A stretch of 64,000 bases of DNA from Scedosporium boydii (lineage: Eukaryota > Ascomycota > Sordariomycetes > Microascales > Microascaceae). Below, piece by piece: positions 36,206 through 48,200 of the stretch (position 1 is its first letter; the number at the start of each line of letters is the position of its first letter). The DNA is taken from the NCBI GenBank assembly GCA_002221725.1, contig NJFT01000137.1, positions 1 to 64,000 of the forward strand, in the 5' to 3' direction. Under the pieces are notes generated by a model. That model saw nothing but the letters and a program-made list of their open reading frames with translations. It was not told where the DNA came from and did not search any database. A program made the position numbers and the translations under genes.

Positions 36206-39200
36206 ATGGCGGCGACGGATATTTCCTCAAATATGGTCTCTCTTATAAGAGATAGTGAGACATTAGGCCTCTTGCCACCCGAAATACTTGAAGTTGTACG
36301 AAATCATGCCGCCTCCGGAATACTCGATGCCATCGCCAATGCCGCCCTTTCACCGCGCCTCACTGATAGGCTTTTCGTTCATTTTCAGCACGTATTCGCC
36401 GATGTATGTGCGCGATGGGTCCTCCAACTTGCGCAAACAGACAGGAATGGCTCTGTATTAGCTGCTTATGCTCGGATATTACCGTTTGCGCCATATCTCT
36501 CTATATTTCTCGAACGATTTCTCTCCCATCACCGTCCTGAGCAACCTGGGCTCCCAATTTTCCGTCCGACTCACCTTAACACATGGACCGCCACCCCCGA
36601 TGACCCCGTTTCTCTCCAACGAATTCTACTCTCAATATGGAGGTTGAACAGCTTCGACCAGCGAACCTATGGCCCGTTATTATCCCCTTCCGATGCACAG
36701 GAACTTTTCGCGCATGATGATCGAGCAGTCAGGTATCTGGCGATCCGCATATTTTGTCAGCTTCTTCAGGCATCGGATTTCAAGCTTGAGGCTCTTATCC
36801 AGGAACATCTCGGTACGGCAGACCCCGTATTAGGTGACTTTGATGGCCTCGAGGTTGACTACGGTTTCTTGTCTCTACATGAGCATAGTCGTGTAAATGC
36901 GGTGGAGAAGCTTCGCCAAGATATTGCTCGCTCAGGAACACAGGATGGCCCAATTTTCGCGCCACAGGAACTCACTCCACATGTCGTATCATATGGTAGA
37001 GTAATTCTCCCACGTCCGAGCGGCACCTTCGTGCAACAATCATCCCTCGTCGTCACATCGACTGTGAGGGATAATCTCGAGCATCTTGCTAGTCTTCTAC
37101 GAAATCCTGGTTCCATTCTTCTTCATGGCTTGCCTGGATCTGGCAAGACATCCGTTATCAAGGAACTTGCCAAGGACCTCGGCATGAGCTCAGACATGGT
37201 AACTCTTCACTTGAATGATCAAACCGATGCCAAGATGCTCATCGGTCTCTACTCAACCGGGTCGAAACCTGGCAGCTTCCAATGGCGGCCTGGAGTTCTG
37301 ACAAAAGCGGTCAAGGAAGGAAGATGGGTTTTAATCGAGGATCTGGACCGTGCCCCTGCTGAAGTCGTCAGCTCGCTGCTGCCGCTTGTTGAGCGAGGGG
37401 AGCTGCTCATCCCTAGTAGAAGTGAGAGGATTAAAGCTGCCAGCGGCTTCCGTCTCTTCGCCACTGTTAGGACGTCAAAAGGTATGAACGGCCAAGAGAC
37501 GCTTCCACATCTCCTCGGTCTTCGCTTCTGGCAGCAGCTCGCTATCCGGCCGCTGCCGGAACGGGAGCTAGAAGAAATTGTACGAGGCGCGTTTCCAATG
37601 CTCGACAAGCTTGTTCCCCAGATTCTCTTCGTCTTCCACCGCCTTACGCGAACTGCTTCGATGCCATCAATCGTTGCCTCAAGTCGCGGAATAGCGAGAC
37701 AGATGACACTCCGAGAACTCCTAAAATGGTGCCGAAGATTACAGGATCAGCTTCTCGCCTCAGGCTCGACTGTGACGATCAGTGAAGAGACGAGAGAGCG
37801 AATGTTCATGGAAGCGGTGGATTGTTTTGTTGGTCATTTGCCGGAGGGAAAGGGGAAGGATGAACTGGTTTTTGCTATCGGAGAAGAGATGCACATGGCT
37901 AAGGCTTGGGTTGAGCACCAGATGACTGCATATGTGCCCGTCCTGAAGGATAGCGAATCCCATCTTCGCGTTGGCCGAACCTCAATCGAGAAGCACAAGA
38001 ATCCGACGATCCAACGTTCAAAACGCCCATTTGCCGATACTACTCAAGCTAAGAGGCTTCTCGAGCAACTCACTCGCTCGGTGCAGTTGAGGGAGCCGGT
38101 CCTATTGGTGGGTGAGACTGGTATCGGAAAGACGACAGTCGTCCAACAACTAGCAGATATCGTTGGCCGCAAGGTTGTTGCTGTCAATTTGTCTCAGCAG
38201 AGTGAGGTTGGCGATCTCATTGGTGGTTTTAAGCCTGTCAATGCTCTCAATCTTGCGATCCCCTTAAAGGATGAATTCGATGAGCTTTTCAGAGCCACGG
38301 GTCTTGCCGCGAAGAATCAGCCGTATTTGAACCGAATCGCCAAATACATCACGAAGCGGCAATGGTCAAAAGCCTCCAAGATGTGGGTGGAGGGTGTGGA
38401 ACTGTTCAAGAAGCTGTTTCAGGTAGAGCAGAAGAGGACTCGGGAGAATGGCGAGCCACCCGCAAAGCGCCAAAAACAAGAAGCACCGTCAAGGCTGAGG
38501 CATTTTGTCGATATCAAATCGCGATGGAACGAATTTGAGAAGAGCCTTGATCAGTTCAATGCTCAAATCTCGGGAAATAGCAGCGCCTTCACATTTTCGT
38601 TCGTCGAAGGCAATATTGTTAAGGCTGCAAGGAATGGAGACTGGGTCCTTCTGGACGAGATAAACCTGGCTTCTTCTGATACCTTGGAGAGCATCGCTGA
38701 TCTCCTTACTGACCACGGTGAGACCCCTTCGATCTTACTGTCGGAGACGGGCGAGATCGAGCGAATCAAGGCCCATCCCAATTTCCGCATATTTGGTGCG
38801 ATGAACCCGGCGACCGACGTTGGAAAGCGAGACCTTCCGGTTGGCATTAGGTCGAGGTTCACGGAAATTTATGTCAACAGCCCGGACCGTGACTACAAGG
38901 ATCTCCTAAAAATTGTGAAGGCTTACCTGCATATCAAGAGTGCCAAGGATGAGCAGGCTGCAGATGACATTACAAGACTCTACTTGAATACCAAGCAACT
39001 AGCGGCCGAGAAGCGATTGGTGGATGGAGCGAACGAGGTACCACATTTCAGCTTGCGAACTCTGACTCGCGTCTTGAGTTACGTGAGGGAAGTTGCTCCC
39101 TTTTATGGCCTGAGAAGGGCGTTGTACGAGGGTTTCTCTATGGGTTTTTTGACCCTTTTGAACCGGGAATCGGAGGAGCTGCTGGTTCCGTTAATAGCAC

Positions 39201-42200
39201 ACCACATCTTCGGCAGTGGCAATTCGCGAAGTTCAATCTTATCCCAGCGTCCGAAACTCCCGGACGATGGGCGCCAATACATCCGGTTCAAAAGCAAGAG
39301 TCAGGACAGACAATATTGGCTCCTGCAGGGAGAACAAACGCCTGTTGAAAGCGAAGACTATATCATCTCCCCTTCAGTCGAGCGAAACCTTCTTAATCTC
39401 GTGCGTGCCACCTCGAACGCCAGGGACGGCGGGTTTCCGGTCCTCATCCAGGGACCTACTTCCGCTGGGAAGACGAGTATGATTGAGTACTTGGCAAACT
39501 ACAGTGGGAATAAATTCGTACGGATCAACAATCATGAACATACAGATCTTCAGGAGTACCTCGGTACCTACGTATCTGGTACGGATGGTCGTTTACGTTT
39601 TCAGGATGGCTTGCTCGTGCAGGCGATGCGCCGCGGTTACTGGATTGTCCTGGATGAGCTGAACCTTGCCCCTACTGATGTCCTCGAGGCACTCAACCGT
39701 TTACTGGATGATAACCGAGAGTTACTTATCCCTGAGACTCAAGAAGTCGTCAAACCGCATGAGAACTTTCGCCTCTTTGCAACTCAAAATCCTCCAGGTC
39801 TCTACGGTGGGAGAAAAGTGCTGTCAAGAGCCTTTCGTAACCGTTTCCTAGAATTGCATTTTGATGACATCCCCGAGGATGAGCTCGAATACATCCTCCA
39901 GAAGCGGAGCCGGTACACTGCCCCATCTGATTGCAAGAGAATCGTGACAGTTTACAAGGAGCTGTCACACCTGCGTCAAACAACCCGCGTTTTTGAGCAA
40001 AAAGATAGCTTCGCTACTTTGCGTGATCTCTTCCGGTGGGCCCTTCGCAATGCCGAGAACCGAGAAGAGATTGCAGCCAACGGTTTCATGTTGCTCGCTG
40101 AGCGTGTCCGAAATGAGGAAGAGCGGATTGCCGTGAAAGAAATCATCGAGAAGGTGTTTAAAGTCAAGATAGACCTTGGTGAGCTCTACTCAAAATCCTC
40201 ACAGGCACTACGCCACCTTCAAGAGAACCGCCAAGGCGTCGTCTGGACTCATGGAATGAGACGTCTCTACATGCTTGTCTCCCAAGCCATTCGTAACCGT
40301 GAGCCGGTTCTGCTCGTCGGCGAGACTGGTTGTGGAAAAACGACGGTTTGTCAAGTCCTTGCGGAAGTCCTCGGGAAAGAGCTGCACATTGTCAACGCAC
40401 ATCAAAACACAGAGACTGGCGACATTATCGGTTCGCAGAGGCCAATTCGGAACCGAGCTTCGATCCTCGAGGCCCTGCATGCGGCTCTTCAATCAGCCAT
40501 GGAGGCTTTAAATCAAGACGCCAACGGAACCACAGATGAATTACTGGGAAGAATCCGCCAGCTCCCTGCAGACGCCCTTTCTGCCATTCCCGAGGATCTC
40601 AGAACGCAGATTGAGACACTCGAGATACGAAGCAAGGCGCTATTCGAATGGTCTGATGGAAGTTTAGTCCATGCCATGAAAACGGGACAGTTCTTTCTCC
40701 TTGACGAAATTTCCTTGGCTGACGATTCGGTTCTGGAAAGGTTGAACTCAGTCTTGGAGCCGCAGCGGACAATTTTATTGGCAGAAAAGGGTATTGACGA
40801 CTCCTTCGTGGCAGCGACGGACGGCTTCCAATTCTTCGCGACAATGAATCCTGGTGGCGATTTTGGCAAGAAGGAGCTGTCTCCGGCACTAAGGAATCGA
40901 TTCACTGAAATCTGGGTTCCGCCCCTTTCTGGGACGGAAGATATTCTCGAGATCGTAACTCGGAAGCTCGTGAAGGAGGTCAAGAATCTAGCAACCGTCA
41001 TCGTGGACTTTGCTACATGGTTTGGAGAGACATTCAGATCTGCTTCCGCGACGGCATTTTCTATTCGAGAACTTCTGGTTTGGGTGCAGTTTGTTAATCA
41101 ATGCCATGGAGTTGATCCGCTCTTTGCCATCGTCAATGGTGCTGCAACTGTGTTCATTGATAGCCTTGGCGCGAATCCATCGGGCCTCATCGCTCTGGAT
41201 TCTCAAAGCGTTGCGATTCAGAGACGTAATTGCCTGAACAAACTCAGTGAGCTCCTCGGAGCCGATATTTCTTCCATCCATAATTCGAATCCCGAGCTGA
41301 CGTCCGATCATGCCAAGATCGCCATCGGAGGGTTTGCCATACCAAGAATCTCGAACGAGGTCGACGAGAAGGGTTTCAAGTTCTTTACTCCCCCAACGAC
41401 TAGGCTCAACACGTTAAGAGTTGTCCGCGCCCTTCAAATGCAAAAGCCTATTCTCCTTGAAGGCAGCCCTGGAGTCGGAAAGACTACACTGGTCGCGGCG
41501 TTGGCCCAGGTGTGTGGACAACCCCTGACTAGAATCAACCTTTCCGACCAAACCGACCTTATGGACCTTTTTGGAACAGATGTGCCTGTTGATGGAGCTG
41601 AAGCGGGAAATTTCGCCTGGCGTGATGCTCCCTTCCTGCGAGCCATGCAAAGAGGCGAGTGGGTCTTGCTGGATGAAATGAACCTGGCGTCCCAGTCTGT
41701 ACTAGAAGGATTAAACGCGTGTCTGGATCACAGAGGAGAGGTGTACATCTCTGAGCTGGATCAAGTTTTCAAACGTCACCCCGATTTTCGTCTCTTCGCT
41801 GCTCAGAACCCTCATCACCAAGGAGGTGGCCGGAAGGGTCTTCCAAGCTCATTCGTCAACAGATTTGTTGTCGTCTATGCCGATGTATTCTCTGGCGAGG
41901 ATCTCCGCCTCATTGCGTCCAACCACTCACCCGACGTCGCACCGGAGACGATCGAGAAGCTGATTCAGTTCATCACGGAGTTAGAACGCAAGATAGCCCA
42001 AGACCGTTCATTTGGCTCTTTGGGAGCCCCTTGGGAGTTTAATCTTCGTGATTTGCTGCGCTGGCTTCATCTCCTACATAGTTCAGACCCCCTTCTCGGC
42101 ACTGCAAAGGTTGACGATCTCCTTGATATCGTTATTCGGCAAAGATTCAGGACAGAGCGAGATAGACAAGAAGTTACGAAATTATTCGCGGACATCTTCG

Positions 42201-45200
42201 GCGAGTCCCCAAGGACCCACAGTCTCTACCATGACATCAACTCTTCATTCTGCCAAGTCGGATTGGCACTCATGCAACGCAGTCATCTGGCCCAACCGGT
42301 TCGTCTGCAGAATGTCGATCTGAAGACTCGCCTTTCCAACATTGAGACCCTCATACTCTGTGTAACGCAGAATATCCCATGTATCCTTAGTGGTCCATCG
42401 GGCTCGGGGAAGTCGATACTTGTTCAACACTTAGCGGCCCTCGCAGGCAAGTCGCTCGTAACTTTCCCCTTGAATGCGGATGTGGACACCATGGATCTTG
42501 TCGGTGGGTTTGAGCAATCCGACCCGCTGCGAGAGGTAAACTCCGTGCTTCAGGGGTTGCAGGAAACATTGCAAGCCTCTGTCCTCTCCGTAGTTCCTGG
42601 GAAGGCACCCACAGATGCCCTCCATTTGCTCCATCTTTTGGCAACAACTGCTGAAGTACCCGAGCCCGCCATCTTGCTTCCTCTGGCCGAGAGTCTCTTG
42701 TCATTGGTCTCTCCGTCATCGGAAGTTGGGGCTGCCCTTACAAGAGCAGTTGAGACCCTCCAGAAGCCGTTGACAGTGACAAACCCTCGCTTCGAGTGGT
42801 TAGATGGTGTTATCATCAAAGCTTTACAAACAGGGCAGTGGCTCCTTTTAGACAATGCCAACCTTTGTAGCGCCTCAGTGCTGGATCGTCTGAATTCTCT
42901 TCTCGAACCCAATGGTTTCCTCAGTATTAATGAGCACTGCGATCCTGACGGAGAACCAAGAGTCGTTAAGCCGCACCCTGACTTCCGGATCTTCCTGACA
43001 ACTGATCCAAGATACGGAGAGTTATCGAGGGCCATGAGAAACAGAGCTATTGAGATTCATCTTTTTGAACCTATGACCGAACAGACCCGGCATCTGAGAT
43101 GGGTGACTACCATCGAGAGCACCCTTCAGCGGTACCATCTCTCGCTGTCGATGTCCCATGATAACGAGGATTCGGTTAAGGCTATAACGGCGCTTGCCTT
43201 TGAGCGCCTTACCAAAGCAGATGTCCACCTTCTACCTCGATTTGCCAAAGATGGGCACTCGCATGCTTATTTTAAGTGTCCTGAGGTTGCTAGGCAATCT
43301 CAGCAACTCGTAGAGTTCCTGCGAGCGGACAGCATCCGCGACCTTAGCGCCTCCATTTCCAATATGTATTCTTCTCTCCCTGCCATCAACTCTGGAAATA
43401 TCGGAGACGCTCAGGTCAGTAACTGTACGATCCTGCTTTTTCTTATGTTTCATGCTAACATTCATGTAGCCAATTTTCCCCGTCAAGAATCTTCCGATAG
43501 CCCTTCTTCTTTCCAAGACCGTGGGTCCACAGCCATTTATGCTCGCAATGTGCTACGAGTACTACCAAGACCTTCAATCTTTGGACACTGAGATCCGATC
43601 TCAAGCCATGGCAGCAAGAAGTTCCAAGATTGCTTCTCTGAACCGCCTGCAACGCTCCTTTGTCGCGGAGCGGGTTACCGCAGTCTCCAAGGATTCGACT
43701 GTCGGCGTTGCTGAGTTCTTCTCGGCTGCTCTCTCGTTGATCGATGGCTTCCTCCGAGCTCAAGATGCCGAGAGCGATTGGCGAGTGAGTGTAATCTGAT
43801 ACGACCTCCCTCGAATCTGAATCATTTCTAACTTAAACTAGGTACAAAATCAGTTTCTCCGGGGCCTAATTCACTACATGCGAAGAACTTTACAGCTCGT
43901 GACAGTATCAAACGCCTTGTTTGATGAGGCGGTCTTCCAAGCCCACTTAGCTCAGGGGCGAAGGCTTCTGAAAAATATTCAGTCTCAAGCCTATAACTCG
44001 ACGGTGCAAGAATTCGTTACCAACTTGCTCAAGAAGATCGACCGACACTTTTCCTTGGGCTTCAGTTTGAAAACAGGCCTTGGTATGGAGGATATCTGGA
44101 GGACGTTCCGACCAGATCTCGTTCCTGATTCTGCTATTCTTAAGCGGTCCGCCGATATTATTGCCCTTGCCAAGCGCTTTGATTCGTTGAAGTGGAAGAT
44201 TGGTTCCCCGATAGCCGATCTGGCTAAGGCAATGTCAACATTCTCAATGGCCTATGGTATCGTCCGATCGGGCAGGGCTGGTGCAGAGGCTCTAATCATG
44301 GAGCTGGCTACTGAGATTCAGTCTCTGGAAACCAGGATCGGATTAGAATCTGCAGATGTTGTCCCATTCTTCACGGCGAACTTCGAGACACTACGACAAA
44401 TCTCTGTACTTCGGGATTATAAACTTGGAAACAGCATTAAGAGCGACAATATTACTGTCCTCTCCAACGTACCGACACTTGCCCAGCTATATCTGGAGGA
44501 TACTCATGGCTCGGCCCAACTTCTACAGGCAATTGACTACTTAGCCTGTCAGGACCATGAGAACCTCGCATGGAGGGGCAGACTCCTCCCGTCAGTCCTT
44601 GCCAAGGCAGGCGGGATAGGTGCCACGACATTGAACTCTCTAGCACTACTCGAGATGGAACTACCTCAACTTACCACATTCCTATCCCAGGCGTCCCGGG
44701 CTATCACATCTAGTACGTTTGTGAATCTCAACGCTATTCTACACAAACTGGTCATAAGCTTCGTTGAGGCTCTTGAGCCAGGCCTCAGTGACAAGCTGTT
44801 GGAGACCGAGACTAAGTTGCACCAAGTTTTGGCAAGTAAACCTTTGAAATTTGAGGATCGTCAAAGCTGGTTCCCCGAGGATTTGATAGAGCCTTTCCTT
44901 GGCGTCGCACCGCATATCCTTGAAGTTTTCAAAGACAATCTCCTTCTGTCATGGTGTTCATTAAAAGCGACCTCTCTAGGTGGTGAGGGCGCTTATCGAT
45001 TTGCCGCCTTGGCCTGGGTTCAGTTTGCTGTTGGAGCGCTTCGACTTTATGTTCCCAACAGAGTCTTTGATCCACATCTCAGGCTGACGCTAGAGATCGA
45101 GTCCTACAAGGAACTGAAGGAAAACTTGTTGTCCAAACTCTCTTCGCTGGCTACGTTCGAGTCGCAGTTTACTGGCCAACTTTCTAATCTACGAATCGAA

Positions 45201-48200
45201 TTGCTTGAGCGAGAAATTGATAATCTGGGACCTCTACCGGCAGATAACGACAAAGTTTACCGACCAGAGCGGTCAGAGCTCAGCCAAATTCATGCCGAGT
45301 TTAATAATGTTTTGAAGGCCACAGTCTACTCCGAAGTAGCCACCTCAAGCCTCCATGACCTTCCCGAAGAAGGATTATACTTGGTCACGGAGAACGTCAG
45401 TCGAGTTATTTCCAGACTCTCGGGATACTTCGAAGCCTACCAAGACATGATTCGGCCGGTCGTGGACTTCCTGCGCATTATGCAAGTTGGTCTGTCGCTT
45501 AATACTGAGCCGGCACGTCTAAGCGAATCCACTTCCGAACTCATCTCAGCTACGCCATTCCTTGGTGGCAATTTCATTGCGAGAGCACCGAGTCTTAAAA
45601 ATAAGACGTTCGAGTTCATTGACCTTATTACCATATCCTCTGCAGTGGATGGAGTGGATAATTTCAGCGCCGAGGACCGGGAGGCCGTTTCTACCTGTTT
45701 CCATGCATTCTACAATGAATGGACTCAGAAGCTCGAAGCGGACAGAAAGGAAGAAGAGGCAAAGCAGAGCCTTTACCGTTTCAAGGGCAGCTTTGAAGAC
45801 GAAGAGGAAGTCAACGAAGAGGAGTTCAACGAACTATTCCCTACATTTGACGGAGAGGAGGATGAGCAGACGGCCAAACCTTCCCTCAAGAAATACAAAG
45901 TAAGGGACATGTCCATCAAAGTGGCCGAGGCTCACAGAAATCTCCTCCTCTCTACTCCAGAAGCTCCTTCTGCTATTCGAACTGCATTGCTCTCCGTTGG
46001 GCGTAAGATAGCCTCAGATCTGTCGGAAAAGTCTACTGTGGATCAGGATCTGAGCAACAAACTTCTTCCCGGCACCCTCTTGACCCTTAGCGACCAATTG
46101 TCTTCGTTGAACATGGATGGGACGCCAAGCAACTACAATTTCTATACTGACGCAAATCTCCATGAAGCACGCCAGCTGGTTCATCTGGTCAACAGGATCA
46201 AAACTAGATTCCGCGAACTGCAACTCACTGATGAGATTGGCCACCTTCAGCCACTCGCCGATGTGCAAGCCTCTTGCGAAAAGGTCTTACAGCTTGTACA
46301 TATAGAACCACTCGCCAAGATACTACCGAAAGTGGAGCACTTGCACGCCATGGTGTACGAGTGGCAATTTGGAGGATGGGCGAGCCGTGTTCATTCCGTT
46401 CCCGAGCTGTACAACCGCTTGACCGAGTCGATAGTTCGTTGGCGCCGATTGGAACTTTCCACCTGGTCAAAGATATTCGATATGGAAGTCCGCCGGTGCC
46501 ATGATGATGCGAACTCTTGGTGGTTTGTCGCGTATCATGCGACGATTGCGATTCCCATGGCGCTCCAAGAAAAGGGTGATTTGAAAGAATACGCTGAAAA
46601 ACTCGTTACGGATCTAGAGGTCTATTTCACATCAGCTATTCTCGGACAATTCTCCACTCGACTGAGCTTGTTGAGACAATTCCATAAGCACCTAGAGCTT
46701 CTAGTTCTGGATTATCCCGCGCTTTCAATTGTGCACACTACAGTCGGCAGCTTCATTTCCATGTACCAGCGATACCAGAAGGTTGTCGACGAGGAAATTA
46801 CGCGGGGTCGGTTGCCAATCGAGAAAAAGATGAAGGATGTGCTTCTCCTTGCCAGTTGGAAGGACACAAATATCAACTCCTTACGGGACAGCGCTAGGAA
46901 ATCCCACCTCAAGCTCTTCAGACTTGTTCGAAAATTCCGTGAAGTTCTTGGTCAGCCGCTCAGGCTGGTTATTGAAAAGGGTGTTCCAGACGAAGAGTAT
47001 CTTCTGACTGCGCTCGCCGAGGACATGCCTTTGGCGAAGGTTGACAAGGACAGTACCGAACTGGCAAGTCGCGAAATGGTCAATTGGCTAGGGCAATTCA
47101 AACCTCTCGTCAACGTTGGCCAAACGGTATCACGAATGACGCAGGTCGGACGGGTCCCCGAGTTTGTTGGGCAGGCCGTGGAAGAAGTAGACGCCTTCAT
47201 ATCGAGCCTGACAACTTCAATGCAAGAATTAAGGAAGGAAACGCCAAGCGTGTTGACCGACGAGAACAAAGACCTAGTGAAGCACCTCAAGGCTCGCAAG
47301 CGCAAGCTCTTTGCCGACGTTCTTCGCGAGGCTCGGACGATGGGCTTCGAATACAATCTGGACACCAAACGTCTCGCACAGCAAGAGTCGCTGTCGGCAA
47401 TTCTGGCAACTTGTGGTCCATTGACCTTTTTCAACCCCACTGCGGTAGAAGGTACCGAATACTTCTTCCACAAATTCATCGATATGATGCCGAAAGTCAG
47501 AGCTACAGCAACGAACCACTCTGAGGAGGTCACTGGCCGAGAGGTGGCGCGCAGTATCGGATACTTGGAGGGAATGCTCTCTACAATACTCAACCAGAGG
47601 CGCAGCCTCTCGAAGGGAAAATCCCTTCTCGATATCGAGGCAACGATCAAGGACCTAAGGGATCTTAGCACGGGTGGCACGAATGACAAAATCACCAACT
47701 TAAGGAAGAACTCTAACCTATCGCGGACTTTGAAGTGGTTGATTGAGGTTCTGCGATATGCCATTCAGCTAATTGATGTCCATGCCAAGCTTGGACAAGT
47801 GGATAACTCGGTATGCCAGGGGAAACTTCAGTCGTGGCTCACCGAGCTTGGAGACTTGTCTTTAAAGGAGCAAGCATCTAGGAAGCTCCCTGCAGGCCTT
47901 ACCTCGTCTGATCGTGAGGCATTGGAGACTTTGATTTCTGAGAGGCTACAAGCTTTCGAGAATGAGGTCAACGCTATGCTCCTACAGTTCGACAATGTTG
48001 CTTTTGTACTCCGAGAGCTTCTAAATTGGACTTCGGTTTCTGCCAAGGACGCGGAAAAGCTGGAACCTCAGAGTCTGCTAGATTTTGCTGGCGAAGTCGT
48101 CACGCTTTCAAAGAAGATCCTCGAGACCGTCGCCCAGTTTCAGAAAGCGGCCGATGACCAGGACAACAAATCTCATGTCGGCAGCAGCAACAACCTTGAC

